The translations under genes were made by a program, and so were the position numbers. From contig NZ_JAQOMR010000001.1 of NCBI RefSeq assembly GCF_028401385.1, forward strand, positions 1,490,501-1,554,500: 64,000 bases of DNA. The letters run 5' to 3'. Below the pieces are notes generated by a model. That model had not been told where the DNA came from. It searched no databases and worked only from the letters and a program-made list of their open reading frames with translations. This DNA comes from Marinicella algicola. Its GTDB lineage: Bacteria; Pseudomonadota; Gammaproteobacteria; Xanthomonadales; Marinicellaceae. Below are positions 54,031 through 64,000 of this stretch, piece after piece. The first letter of the stretch is position 1; the number at the start of each line of letters is the position of its first letter.

Positions 54031-54912
54031 ATGAAAGAATTCCGATTTCCTGTTTCGGCGGCAATGCTTGCAGTGACAGCACTGTTGGGCGGGTGCGCCA
54101 CAACGGGCGACGCAACCGATAATACCGAGGACGATGCCAACGTAACTGTCGAGGCGGCCGGAACGGAGACCGCGACCTCCGCAAGTCTTGGCTACCTGAA
54201 AGTCGGAAAGCCCTACAAGGTGAGGGGTAAATGGTACACACCCAAACATGTGGAGAAATACTCCAAGGAGGGACTTGCCTCCTGGTACGGTCCTAATTTC
54301 AACGGTGGACAGACGGCCAACGGTGAAGTCTATGACATGAATCACCTTTCGGCTGCACACAAGACTTTGCCTTTGCCAAGCTATGTCCGCGTGACCAATC
54401 TGAAAAACGATTCCTCGGTTATTGTGCGTGTCAACGATCGCGGACCGTTTGTGTCGGGACGGATTATCGACCTGTCGAAGAAGGCGGCCGAGATGCTCGA
54501 CATGACGCATGAAGGCGTTGCGGATGTGCGCGTCGATTACGTTGGTCCGGCGCCCCGGTCTCCGGACGATATGAATTACCTCCTTGCATCTTACGAGACG
54601 AAGCCGGCTCTGCCAGCGGGTGTTGATCCGGCACGCATGGGTGACGCCCAGGTGCAGATCGCTCAGATCAAGACGGAAGAGAAGGCGGAAGGCTCCGGCA
54701 CGACGCTTCTGGCGCTCGCCAAGATGAAGTCCGTTCCGCAAGCCGGCTCTGACAACACTTCCGTTGCCAAGGTCGCCAATGTTGCGGCGGACGGCCATGC
54801 GCTTGCTCTTGTCGACAACGCGTCGGAGACGGCGGCAGTTGAGGCTGCCAGTTCCATCCTTGCTGATCGTGGTGACCTGTCTTCGGCAGTGCCTATTCCG
54901 TTCAAGAAGTAG
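54031..54912 (+). CDS. rlpA: Septal ring lytic transglycosylase RlpA family lipoprotein
   Basis: The start at 54031 gives a lipoprotein signal with lipobox LLGGC (MKEFRFPVSAAMLAVTALLG). The double-psi beta-barrel RlpA domain spans about residues 85-180: GLASWYGPNFNGGQTANGEV, HKTLPLPSYVRVTNLKNDSS and VNDRGPFVSGRIIDLSKKAA. The C-terminal tail (about 100 residues) is alanine/glutamate-rich with no SPOR domain visible. About 293 residues, intact. First gene of the rhizobial rlpA-tmk-holB-metG-tatD cluster; the usual dacF between rlpA and tmk is absent. Confidence 0.9.
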   Translation: MKEFRFPVSAAMLAVTALLGGCATTGDATDNTEDDANVTVEAAGTETATSASLGYLKVGKPYKVRGKWYTPKHVEKYSKEGLASWYGPNFNGGQTANGEVYDMNHLSAAHKTLPLPSYVRVTNLKNDSSVIVRVNDRGPFVSGRIIDLSKKAAEMLDMTHEGVADVRVDYVGPAPRSPDDMNYLLASYETKPALPAGVDPARMGDAQVQIAQIKTEEKAEGSGTTLLALAKMKSVPQAGSDNTSVAKVANVAADGHALALVDNASETAAVEAASSILADRGDLSSAVPIPFKK

Positions 54913-55055
54913 CCATTGTCCCGTCAGGGCTTTTTCCCGGTCCGAATCTCTGCATTTTGCCATGGCGCGCTTTGGGGGCGCGGAAATCGATTCCGATTTC
55001 GGTGCGGGTGCGCTAAACCGTTCGGAGATCAGACTATCCGAAGGCAGGCGTTGCG

Positions 55056-55729
55056 GTGCACACAGGCATGTTTATCAGTTTTGAAGGCGGAGAGGGTGTT
55101 GGCAAGTCAACGCAGATCCGGCTGCTTGCCGCCCGGCTGAGTGCACTTGGGCATGATGTCCTGACCACGCGTGAACCCGGTGGGTCGGCTGGCGCCGAAG
55201 CGGTTCGTAATGTGCTTCTTTCCGGTTCAGCGGAGCCGTTCGGGGCCGGTATGGAGGTTTTACTTTTCGCCGCCGCCCGGAACGATCATGTCGAAGAGGT
55301 CATCAAGCCGGCGCTCGAGGGCGGCCGTATTGTTCTCTGTGACCGTTTCATGGATTCCTCGCGGGTCTACCAGGGGTCTCGGGCGGGCTCTCGCCGGAAT
55401 TTGTTACAACAGTCGAACGTGTCGCGGTCGACGGTATCGTCCCTGATCTGACCCTCATATTCGACCTTCCGGCGCCGGAAGGGCTACAGCGTGCGCGCCA
55501 GCGGTTGCCGGAGACGGCGCTTGCGGGCGCACCCGATCGGTTTGAAAAAGAGGATCTGGCTATTCACGAAGCTCGTCGCCGCGCTTTTCTGAAGATCGCC
55601 GAAGCTGAGCCTCTGCGGTGCAGGGTGCTGGACGCTGGCGGGACGCCCGAAGACGTGGCGGCAGATGTGTGGCGCGCTGTCGATGGCGCGCTGAGGGCGC
55701 GACAACTGAAGGTCGGTTCTGATGGCTGA
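55056..55729 (+). CDS. tmk: Thymidylate kinase (one frameshift)
   Basis: dTMP to dTDP. P-loop [20 protein letters not shown], then [15 protein letters not shown] (DR[EP]G loop), [13 protein letters not shown] and the lid [18 protein letters not shown] missing G near 55375 breaks the frame; five G give [20 protein letters not shown]. 224 residues. The start is either GTG 55056 or ATG 55068. It overlaps holB by eight bases. Being essential, the break is almost certainly an error. Confidence 0.92.
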
Positions 55730-56767
55730 TGATCTTTTACTGGATGGGGCGGTTGAGCCCGCACAGAACCGGCAGCTCTTCGGTCACGGCGAGGCAGAGC
55801 AGTTTCTTGCGCAGTCCTATCGCAGCGGTAAGGGCCACCACGCCGTTCTTCTTGAAGGCGCCGAAGGGATCGGCAAGGCCACGCTCGCCTTTCGCTTCGC
55901 CAACCATATTCTGCATTTTCCCGACGCGACCCACGCGCCCGATACTCTGATTGTGCCCGACCACGCCGCGCCGCTGACACGTCAGATTATCGCCGGTGCC
56001 TCCCATGATCTTCTGCATCTCAAACGGCCTGTCGACCAGAAAACCGGCAAACTCAAAACGGCGATCACCGTGGAAGAGGTTCGTCGGGCCGGGCATTTCT
56101 CTCTCAGACCTCAGGCACGGGAAACTGGCGGATTGTGATCGTTGATGCTGCCGACGACCTCAACCGCAGCGCAGCCAATGCCATCCTCAAAATTCTGGAG
56201 GAGCCGCCGAAAAATGCGATGTTCCTGCTGGTGTCGCATGCGCCGGGGCGGCTTTTGCCCACCATACGTTCGCGTTGCCTGCCGCTGCGGCTGCGACCGC
56301 TTTCGGCCAACGATCTGGCCGCGGCGCTGTCTGCACTCGGGGTTTCGGCAGGCGAACAGGATACGCAGCGGATGGCGTCTCTTGCCAATGGCAGTGTGTC
56401 GGAGGCGCTGAAGCTTCTCAACTATGGCGGACTGGAGATCATAGATACCTATGACGCGGCACTGAAGGGCGAACCGGCTGCAGCGCGCCTTGTGATGCAC
56501 AAGCTCGCCGACGCACTTGCCAAGCGAGAAAACGAAACGGTTTTCAATTTCCTGCTTGGGCATATCGATGGAGACATCAAGGCGCGTGCCCGAAACGCGG
56601 CGCTTTCCGGCGACCTCGTTGTCGCCGACAAACTGGCGCTGCTGTCTGCCCGGATAGCGGGGGACGTCATCGAGGCGGAGGCCTATAATCTCGACCGCCG
56701 GCAACTGACCCTCGATCTGCTGTCGCGTCTGAGATCCGCACTGGGCCTGCAAGCCGTGGCGGGCTGA
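55722..56767 (+). CDS. holB: DNA polymerase III delta' subunit (one frameshift)
   Basis: Clamp-loader subunit. HAVLLEGAEGIGKATLAFRF is the modified P-loop. DAADDLNRSAANAILKILEE and VSHAPGRLLPTIRSRCLPLR carry the typical delta' sequences. A missing T near 56096 (TTT for TTTT) is repaired to GHFLSQTSGTGNWRIVIVDA. 348 residues. Coupled to tmk upstream. Confidence 0.92.
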
Positions 56768-56930
56768 TGCAGGTTTGACTTGATGCGCCTTGGCTGTGGC
56801 GTTAAGACCGGTCTGGTTTCAAGCACCCGGGGCCGGATCTTAACCGGAACCCGGCTTGCCCCGACATCGAAGATAGCCTGCTGAGCGGCCCGCCGCCAGC
56901 GCCGCGACAGCCATGCACACGGACAGTAGA

Positions 56931-58474
56931 ATGAGCGATAAAGACAAATACTACATTACAACGCCGATCTTCTATCCTAATGGTGCACCGCATATCGGTC
57001 ATGCCTACACCATGATTGCCAGCGATGCCCTTGCGCGCTTTCGCAGGCTGGACGGCGTGGATGTGCGTTTCCTGTCCGGCACCGACGAGCATGGCCAGAA
57101 GATGCAGCAAACCGCCGAAAAGGAAGGCATCGCGCCGATCGAACTGGCGGATCGCAATTCGGCAGTGTTTCGCGGGCTGCTCGCTGAGCTGAATTGTTCC
57201 AATGACGATTTCATCCGCACCACGGAAGAGCGCCATCGCAAGGCTGTACAGGCGCTCTGGAAGCGCATGCAGGACAATGGCGATATTTATCTCGGGAAAT
57301 ATGGCGGCTGGTATTCGGTGCGCCAGGAAGCCTATTTTGACGAGAGCGAAACGACTGTCGGTGAGGATGGCCTGCGCCGTGAGCCGCTCGGTTCTCCGGT
57401 CGAATGGGTCGAGGAGGAAAGCTATTTCTTCAAGCTGTCTGCCTATGGCGACAAGCTGCTCGAATATTTTGACCAGCATCCCGATTTCATCGGCCCGGCC
57501 GAACGGCGCAATGAGGTCGTCTCATTCGTGAAATCCGGCCTCAAGGATCTTTCGATCTCGCGCACCACCTTCGACTGGGGTGTGCCGGTTCCAGATAACC
57601 CGGATCATGTGATGTATGTCTGGGTCGACGCGCTGACCAACTATATCACGGCGCTCGGTTTCCCCGATGAGAGCGATCCGCTGTGGTCATACTGGCCGGG
57701 CGTACACATCATCGGCAAGGATATCATCCGTTTCCATGCGGTTTACTGGCCGGCATTCCTGATGTCCGCCGGTGTGCCGCTGCCGGAACGGGTCTATGCG
57801 CACGGGTTTCTCCTCAACAAGGGGAGAAGATGTCGAAATCCGTGGGCAATGTCATCGACCCCTTCAATCTTGTCGACCATTTCGGCCTCGACCAGATCCG
57901 CTATTTCCTGCTGCGTGAGGTCTCGTTCGGTCAGGATGGCAGCTATAGCGATGAAGCGATTGGCATCCGCATCAATTCCGATCTTGCCAACGGTATCGGC
58001 AATCTCGCTAGTCGGTCGCTGTCGATGATCGCCAAGAACTGCGACGGCCAGATCCCTGAATGCGGGCCGTTGGCGGCCGAAGACGAGACGATGCTGGCCG
58101 CTGCTGACGCGGCGATCGATACTGTCCGCGACGCCATGGAGAAGTTCGCGATCCACCGCGCCATGGCGGCCATTATCGGGCTTGTCTCGGAGGCCGACCG
58201 TTATTTTGCAGGGCAGGAGCCCTGGGCTTTAAGGAAAACCGATCCGGAGCGCATGGCGACCGTGCTTTATGTGACGGCCGAGGTGGTGCGCCAAGTGGCA
58301 ATCCTGTTGCAGCCGGCTATGCCGACCTCTGCGGGAAAACTGCTCGATCTGATTTCGATACCGGAAACAGAACGCGACTTTAAGCATTTGGGTAAGGCTG
58401 GCCGGCTGAAGGCTGGCACACCGCAGGAAAAGCCGTCCCCAGTCTTTCCGCGCTATGTCGCGCCTGAGGAATAG
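56931..58474 (+). CDS. metG: Methionyl-tRNA synthetase (one frameshift)
   Basis: Class I synthetase. The start at 56931 gives [20 protein letters not shown] and HIGHAYT (HIGH motif). The KMSKS motif appears after restoring one G near 57825 (G4 for G5): [20 protein letters not shown]. The anticodon-binding domain follows, ending FPRYVAPEE. 514 residues. No C-terminal dimerisation domain, as usual in the group. Confidence 0.95.
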
Positions 58475-58480
58475 GAACTC

Positions 58481-59260
58481 ATGCTGATCGATACGCACTG
58501 TCATCTCGATTTTCCCGACTTCGACGCCGAGCGTGACGATCTCGTTACGCGGGCGAAGGAGGCGGGCGTTGCACAGATGGTGACGATCTCAACACGGGTG
58601 AAGAAGTTCAATCAGGTTGTTGAAATCGCAGAAAAATATGAGAATGTGTTCTGCTCTGTCGGAACCCATCCGGCCAATGCTGATGAAGAACTCGATATCA
58701 GCACCGATGACGTCATTCGCCTGAGTGATCACCCCAAAGTGGTGGCGATCGGCGAGGCCGGGCTTGACTACCATTACCAGCCGGAAAAGGCAGAGGCACA
58801 GAAGACGGGCCTCAGGCGCCATATTGCTGCCGCTCGCAAAACCGGTCTGCCACTGGTGATCCACAGCCGTGATGCCGATGATGACATGGCCGCAATCCTG
58901 CGTGAGGAGGCAGGCGAGGGCGCGTTTCCCTTCATTCTGCATTGCTTCTCTTCCGGCGCGGCACTGGCGCGCACAGGTGTCGAGCTCGGCGGATACGTTT
59001 CCTTTTCAGGTATCCTGACCTTCAAGAAGTCGGACGAGTTGCGGGCGATTGCCGCCGATGTTCCCATGGACCGCCTGCTGGTGGAAACCGACGCGCCCTA
59101 TCTGGCGCCGACACCGTTTCGCGGCAAGCGCAATGAGCCATCCTACGTGGTCAACACGGCCCGCGTTCTGGCTGAGGTCAAGGGCATAAGCGAGGCTGAG
59201 ATAGCTGATACGACCACAGAAAACGCCTTTCGTTGCTTCTCAAAGATGACGCGGGTCTGA
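58481..59260 (+). CDS. tatD: TatD-family metal-dependent DNase
   Basis: 259 residues, intact, six bases after metG. Metal ligands: LIDTHCHLDFPDFDAERDDL, then GEAGLDYHYQ, LPLVIHSRDADDDMAAILRE, ILHCFSSG and LLVETDAPYLAPTPFRGKRN. TIM-barrel amidohydrolase fold; 3'-exonuclease/DNA repair activity is known in the family. Confidence 0.93.
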   Translation: MLIDTHCHLDFPDFDAERDDLVTRAKEAGVAQMVTISTRVKKFNQVVEIAEKYENVFCSVGTHPANADEELDISTDDVIRLSDHPKVVAIGEAGLDYHYQPEKAEAQKTGLRRHIAAARKTGLPLVIHSRDADDDMAAILREEAGEGAFPFILHCFSSGAALARTGVELGGYVSFSGILTFKKSDELRAIAADVPMDRLLVETDAPYLAPTPFRGKRNEPSYVVNTARVLAEVKGISEAEIADTTTENAFRCFSKMTRV

Positions 59261-59262
59261 CC

Positions 59263-60089
59263 TTGGTCTACCGCCGCCGTTTCACCATTCTCGGCTGTTC
59301 GTCATCGCCCGGTGTGCCGCGCATCACCGGAGACTGGGGGCTTGCGACCCGCAAAACCCGAAGAATCGGCGCACACGCACGGCACTGTTGGTGGAGCAGT
59401 TTGCTCCCGACGGCGGCGCGACGACGGTGGTGATCGACACCGGGCCTGATTTTCGTGAGCAAATGGTGCGCGAAGGCGTAGGCCGTATTGATGCAGTGCT
59501 GTTCACCCACGCTCATGCCGACCATATTCACGGCATTGACGACCTTCGCGGTTATTTTCACGCTCAGCGTCAGCGGATTCCCGTTTATGCTGACGAGCAG
59601 ACGATGGCGCGGATGCTCGAAGGCTTTGCCTATTGTCTCGAAACACCGAAGGGCAGTGCCTATCCTCCGATTGCACAGGCCAATGTCATTGCCGATTTCG
59701 AAAAGCCGGTTATCATCGATGGACCCGGCGGAATGATGCGGTTCATGCCGCACCGCCAGCAGCATGGCGATATTATTTCGCTCGGCTATCGGCTGGGCGA
59801 TGTTGCCTATTGCACAGATGTTAGCGACTTTCCGGCCACCGCCATCGAAAAGCTGCGCGATCTCGATCTTCTGGTGATCGACGCACTGCAGTACCACCCG
59901 CATCCGAGCCACCTGTCGCTGGGGCAGGCCTTGTCCTGGGTGGATTATCTCGGCGCGCGCAGGGCGATTCTGACCCATATGCATATCCCTCTCGACTATG
60001 AGACGGTTGCAAAAGAGACCCCCGATTATGTTGAACCTGCCTATGACGGGTTGAGCGTCGAGGTCTTGATTGCCGACGAGGCGCTCTGA
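59263..60089 (+). CDS. MBL-fold phosphodiesterase-like hydrolase, PhnP-like (one frameshift)
   Basis: The frame begins at TTG 59263 (or a nearby lost start), giving LVYRRRFTILGCSSSPGVPR. A missing G near 59338 (G5 for G6) is repaired to ITGDWGACDPQNPKNRRTRT. Metal motif LFTHAHADHIHGIDDLRGYF, later YCTDVSDF and AILTHMHIPLDY. 275 residues. It follows tatD as in most Hyphomicrobiales. The substrate is not established; cyclic phosphodiester is known for PhnP relatives. Confidence 0.85.
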
Positions 60090-60389
60090 ATTTTCCTAAT
60101 AGAAATTTCTGAGAGGTGCCGGGATTCCGTGTGTTCGGCATCGTCGATCGGCTTGAATTTCCTGCCATAAACATCTGTTTTCGCAGTAAAGCCAATACAG
60201 ACGAAAGTCTGTCAACCCCATAAAATCATCAAACCCCGGTTGAAATTGCGATCATTTTTGCCCATTCTTTGTCCGTTATTTAAATTTGAGGTTGATTTAG
60301 GCAGCGCGAATTGCAGTATGAAGCCGGATCATTTGAGAAGGCGCGCACAAGAATGCGGCCCGCGAGGTCCAAAATAATAAGGGGACAAA
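60090..60389. other. Intergenic region before the ABC transporter operon
   Basis: 300 bases, AT-richer than the flanks, without a gene. It should hold the promoter of the transporter operon. A ribosome binding site (AAGGGGAC) lies just before 60390. Confidence 0.45.
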
Positions 60390-61482
60390 ATGGCTGAAAA
60401 CCGGGGTGCTTCGGTTAAGTACGATAGTGTTCAAAAAGTTATGATGGCGAAAGCCTCGTTGTTAAAAAATTAAATCTGGATATTCCGCCGGGCGAATTTC
60501 TGACCATGCTCGGCCCGTCAGGTTCAGGAAAACCACCTGCCTGATGATGTTGGCCGGGTTCGAACCGGCCACTTACGGTGAGATCTATCTCAACGAAAGG
60601 CCGATTAACAACGTACCGCCGCACAAGCGCGGAATCGGCATGGTGTTCCAGAATTACGCGCTGTTTCCGCATATGTCGGTGGCTGAAAATCTCGCGTTTC
60701 CGCTGCAGTTGCGCAACATCGGCAAGGCCGAGCAGGAGGAAAAGGTCAAGCGTGCGCTCGACATGGTCCAGCTCGGAGATTTCGGAAGCCGGCGTCCTGC
60801 GCAGCTTTCCGGCGGCCAGCAGCAGCGTGTGGCCGTGGCCCGCGCGCTGGTGTTTGACCCGGAACTGGTGCTGATGGATGAACCTCTCGGCGCGCTCGAC
60901 AAGCAGCTGCGCGAGCAGATGCAGTACGAGATCAAGCACATCCACGACAACCTCGGCGTGACCTTCGTTTACGTGACGCATGACCAGACCGAGGCGTTGA
61001 CCATGTCGGACCGCGTCGCAGTGTTCAACGACGGTATCGTGCAGCAGCTTTCGGAACCATCCGCGCTTTACGAAAACCCTCAGAACTCGTTCGTCGCCCA
61101 GTTTATCGGCGAGAACAATAAGCTCAGCGGGACGGTTACCGAGGTTCGCGGCGATGAATGCGCGGTCAAGCTCGATGACGGCACCATGATCGTTGCCGAC
61201 AAGGTGAATGTCGACAAGGTCGGCGACCGCACCACTATTTCGCTCCGTCCAGAGCGTGTCGAAATCGTTCCCACGGATGATCATGCCAACACCATTACCG
61301 GCACGATCGAGGAACTGATCTATCTTGGCGACCACATCCGCGTGCGCATGAATGTGTGCGGAAACAACGAGTTCGTCGTCAAGGTTAGAAATCGCGGCGA
61401 GCGCTGGGATTTGCACCAAGGCAAGCAGCAGGCGATCGGGTTTACCGCCGCCGACTGCAAGGCGCTTGATCCTGTCGCGTAA
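60390..61482 (+). CDS. potA: Polyamine-type ABC transporter ATPase, PotA-like (two frameshifts)
   Basis: Energises import of a polyamine or related cation. Walker A after adding one A is LGPSGSGKTTCLMMLAGFEP; the Q-loop is MVFQNYALFPHM, the signature QLSGGQQQRVAVARALVFDP, Walker B LVLMDEPLGALDKQLREQ and the H-loop VTHDQTEAL. A C-terminal TOBE domain follows from about residue 245. Missing A near 60437 (giving QKSYDGESLVVKKLNLDIPP) and near 60530 break the 5' part. 364 residues. Confidence 0.9.
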
Positions 61483-61572
61483 GTAGCGTCCGCTGGTCCT
61501 GTGACCGGCGGTTCTCTCAAGATGCGGGCATTGAGGCCCGCAGAATTATCTCGAAGAAGGGGAAGAAAGACT

Positions 61573-62673
61573 ATGAAAACCAAGTCTATTATTCTGGCAC
61601 TGGCGGCATCGCTTGCCACATCGACGGCGGCCTACGCCGAAGAAATGACCATCGTCTCGTGGGGCGGCGCGTACCAGGCTTCTCAGAAGAGCGCCTACAC
61701 GGATCCCTATATGGAAATGAACCCGGATATCGAAGTTGTCTGGGACAGATCGTCGAATGAGGCCGTTGCCAAGCTCAGAGCCATGAACGAGGCCGGCAAT
61801 GTCACATGGGATCTGGTCGATGTTGTTGCCGCTGATGCCATGCGTCTTTGCGACGAAGGCCTCGCCATGGAATACGATCCCGACGAAATGCTCGCTCCGG
61901 CGCCGGATGGCACACCGGCATCGGAAGATTTCGGCGACCTGATCGTTTCGGACTGCTTCATTCCGCAGATCGTTTATTCAACAACCGCTGCTTACCGTCC
62001 GGATCTTCTGCCGGAAGGTGCGCCGGCGCCGGAATCTATCTGCGCAATGTTCGACACCGAAACCTATCCGGGCAAGCGCGCTCTTGAAAAGCGCCCGATC
62101 AACAATGTTGAATGGGCTTTGATCTGCGACGGGGTTGCCAAGGAAGATGTCTACGACGTTCTGGAAACTGAAGAAGGCCAGGACCGCGCTTTTGCCAAGC
62201 TCGACACCATCAAGGATGACGTGATCTGGTGGTCGGCCGCTGCTGAGCCGCCGCAGCTTCTGGCTGACGGTGAAATCGTGATGGGCTCTTCCTATAATGG
62301 CCGTTGGTTCTCCGCGATTGTTGAAGAAAACCAGCCCTTTAAAATGCTCTGGGATGCCCAGGTGTTCGACCTTGACGGCTGGATCATTCCCGCAGGTCTT
62401 CCGGAAGACCGCCTCGCCATGGTCAAGGATTTCGTGAAGTACGCGACCGATACGCAGCGCCTGGCCGACCAGGCCGCATACATCTCATACGGCCCGGCGC
62501 GTAACTCCTCGGCTCCGCTCGTCGGAAAGCATGCCGAACTCGGCGTTGACATGGGCCCGCACATGCCGACCGCTCCGGAAAACTCCAAGAACGTGTTTGT
62601 CTATAACTACGAATGGTGGGCTGACTACCGCGATGACCTGGACGCCAAGTTCCAGGCCTGGCTGGTACAGTAA
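61573..62673 (+). CDS. Periplasmic polyamine-type binding protein, PotD-like
   Basis: 366 residues, intact. Signal peptide MKTKSIILALAASLATSTAA YA-type cleavage near AYAEE, then MTIVSWGGAYQASQKSAYTD, TWDLVDVVAADAMRLCDEGL and IVMGSSYNGRWFSAIVEENQ of the PotD/bacterial solute-binding family 2-like fold. A strong AAGGGGAAG ribosome binding site precedes it. The ligand is probably spermidine or putrescine, but related proteins bind opines or other amines. Confidence 0.85.
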   Translation: MKTKSIILALAASLATSTAAYAEEMTIVSWGGAYQASQKSAYTDPYMEMNPDIEVVWDRSSNEAVAKLRAMNEAGNVTWDLVDVVAADAMRLCDEGLAMEYDPDEMLAPAPDGTPASEDFGDLIVSDCFIPQIVYSTTAAYRPDLLPEGAPAPESICAMFDTETYPGKRALEKRPINNVEWALICDGVAKEDVYDVLETEEGQDRAFAKLDTIKDDVIWWSAAAEPPQLLADGEIVMGSSYNGRWFSAIVEENQPFKMLWDAQVFDLDGWIIPAGLPEDRLAMVKDFVKYATDTQRLADQAAYISYGPARNSSAPLVGKHAELGVDMGPHMPTAPENSKNVFVYNYEWWADYRDDLDAKFQAWLVQ

Positions 62674-62694
62674 GCTCTGACTTCGATCAGACAC

Positions 62695-62720
62695 GCGGAA
62701 GGGCCGGTCGGCCCTTCCGC
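62695..62720 (+). promoter_or_regulatory. Intercistronic hairpin after the binding-protein gene
   Basis: A perfect 11-base stem (GCGGAAGGGCC and GGCCCTTCCGC) with a GGTC loop lies 22 bases after the stop. It has no T-run, so it more likely protects the binding-protein mRNA or reduces read-through than ends transcription. This is usual where the binding protein must exceed the permease. Confidence 0.6.
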
Positions 62721-62795
62721 ACCGCAAATGTTGAACGGTCGCGACAGATGGCCGACAGCGAATGCCGAAGGCCGAACCAGAAAGAAGCGGGGAAC

Positions 62796-64000
62796 ATGAG
62801 CGACACGACCACCAACACGGCGGAGAAGCTGACGACCTCCGACGGCAAGCCGCTGAAGGCTAGCCTGGCCAAAGCGCTGAGACGCCAGAAGATGCGCGCG
62901 CTCCTTCTCATTGCGCCGCTCCTGCTGTTTGTGCTGATTTCCTTCGCCGCGCCGATCGTCGATATGTTGTTTCGCTCGGTGCAGAACGAGATTGTACCCG
63001 AGACGCTGCCACGCACGGTCACGGTGCTTGAAAGTTGGGATGAGAGCTCTGGCGAAATACCCAGCGATGTTGTGTTTTCCGCACTGCGCGATGATCTTGT
63101 GATCGCGGCCGAGCGCAAGCGGCATACGCGCCTTGGTTCACGGCTGAACTACGAAATGACCGGGATGTCGAGCCTGTTCCGCAAGACCGGACGCAGGGTC
63201 GATGATTTCGGCGAGATCTTTACTGAGCAATTCGAAAATCTGAATGAAGCCTGGGTCGAGCCCGCCACATGGGTCTCCCTGATGGCATCTGAAGACTGGG
63301 TCGCTGCGCAGTCCAAATGGGCAGCCGCTGGCGATGATGCGGTGCCCCAGCCCGCTTTCGTGCTTTCCGAGGCCGCGAAACAGGCACTGCCGCGCACGGC
63401 CGATATTTACAGCGGTTTCGCTGACGTCATCCGGACAGAAGACGGTGACAGCCCGACGCAAGAAGAACCCTGGAATCCGGTCTACGCTGCGCTTTATGAT
63501 GATCTGATCGAAAATCCGGATGCTGCTTCATCCTATTCTGGCGCGATGGCTGAGTTGCTGCTGACGGCGGCCGAGGCGGTCCCGAGTTTCGAAGCGCTCA
63601 CCGCGCGTGAGGAGTTCATCGATGCCGATGAGGACTGGGGCTCGCTCGCGGTCTGGCAAACGCTTGATCGTTATTCCGGCCGCTACACCGACGGCTATTA
63701 TCTGGCGGCGCTTGATGCCCAGCGAACCGCGGATGGTATCGAGATGGTGCCTGAGGGGCAGCGCATCTATCTGCTGCTGTTCATGCGTACACTGATTTTG
63801 AGTGTCGTGATCACGTGCTCGTGCCTGCTGCTTGGCTATCCTGTGGCATTCCTGCTGTCGCATCTGCCGCTGAGGTCCGCGAACCTGCTGATGATCCTCG
63901 TGCTTCTGCCATTCTGGACATCGCTTCTGGTGCGCACCTCGGCCTGGAAGGTTCTGCTGCAGCAACAGGGTGTCATCAACGATATGCTGGTGTTCATCGG
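62796..64000 (+). CDS. Polyamine-type ABC transporter permease, PotB-like (partial)
   Basis: From the ATG at 62796 (GGGGAAC ribosome binding site) the frame is open to the window end, about 401 residues so far. A first span (MRALLLIAPLLLFVLISFAA) is followed by a periplasmic segment of about 265 residues. The conserved permease spans then start at LFMRTLILSVVITCSCLLLG, with PVAFLLSHLP and LLPFWTSLLVRTSAWKVLLQ. The long insertion between the first two spans is notable. It continues past 64000; a PotC-like partner is expected next. Confidence 0.85.
   Translation, partial: MSDTTTNTAEKLTTSDGKPLKASLAKALRRQKMRALLLIAPLLLFVLISFAAPIVDMLFRSVQNEIVPETLPRTVTVLESWDESSGEIPSDVVFSALRDDLVIAAERKRHTRLGSRLNYEMTGMSSLFRKTGRRVDDFGEIFTEQFENLNEAWVEPATWVSLMASEDWVAAQSKWAAAGDDAVPQPAFVLSEAAKQALPRTADIYSGFADVIRTEDGDSPTQEEPWNPVYAALYDDLIENPDAASSYSGAMAELLLTAAEAVPSFEALTAREEFIDADEDWGSLAVWQTLDRYSGRYTDGYYLAALDAQRTADGIEMVPEGQRIYLLLFMRTLILSVVITCSCLLLGYPVAFLLSHLPLRSANLLMILVLLPFWTSLLVRTSAWKVLLQQQGVINDMLVFI

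Noticed and set aside
56111..56752. 213-codon minus-strand frame
   Set aside because: Antisense to holB.

Overview
The window looks like part of an alphaproteobacterial chromosome, most likely from the order Hyphomicrobiales (Rhizobiales). The order rlpA, tmk, holB, metG, tatD, MBL-fold hydrolase and then a polyamine-type ABC transporter is characteristic of that order, and a RIME-like palindrome typical of the group sits inside an IS21 gene. Base composition, the many alphaproteobacterial mobile elements and the type VI secretion parts agree. I cannot place it to genus.

Layout. (a) 0.2-8.1 kb: an alkyl-sulfate (SDS-type detergent) catabolic cluster. A LysR regulator is divergent from an alkylsulfatase, a GMC alcohol dehydrogenase, a medium/long-chain acyl-CoA ligase and an aldehyde dehydrogenase, together enough to take an alkyl sulfate to acyl-CoA. 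(b) 8.1-10.9 kb: transposase debris and a complete IS3-family element. (c) 10.9-23.5 kb: an MscS-type channel, outer-membrane beta-barrel genes, two secreted DUF1254/DUF1214 proteins, a formylglycine-type sulfatase, and several AraC-family regulators and fragments. A motif recurs beside the araC/DUF1254 genes. (d) 23.5-35.1 kb: a defence island with a prophage remnant, an hsdR fragment, an mrr 5' fragment, an IS5-family element and a complete type I Zorya operon (zorA, B, C, D). A GIY-YIG-like gene follows directly, then an AlpA-type regulator gene pair on the other strand. (e) 35.8-45.2 kb: a truncated IS256 element, a second IS3 copy, and a VgrG-led type VI secretion effector module (VgrG, ankyrin-like protein, small protein, lipase, DUF2169 adaptor, DUF4150 PAAR-like protein, AP2-like protein). 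(f) 45.6-51.9 kb: a transposon with a serine resolvase, DDE transposase, AAA ATPase and zinc-ribbon protein; an mrr 3' fragment; and an IS21 element. (g) 51.9-64 kb: a truncated membrane protein gene, a coiled-coil membrane protein, tRNA-Ser(UGA), the housekeeping cluster and the start of the ABC transporter operon, which runs off the window.

A caution runs through the annotation. Most genes, including essential ones (tmk, holB, metG), are broken by single-base frameshifts. At almost every site examined, adding one base to a homopolymer restores the conserved protein. I read these as sequencing or consensus errors rather than pseudogenisation, and I give gene spans across the breaks. Gene lengths computed after correction match family lengths.

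How the genes work together: the alkylsulfatase pathway supplies sulfate and fatty acid from sulfate esters, and the second sulfatase may add to this. The Zorya operon and its neighbours form an anti-phage locus. The VgrG module delivers a lipase and carries its adaptor and probable immunity genes.
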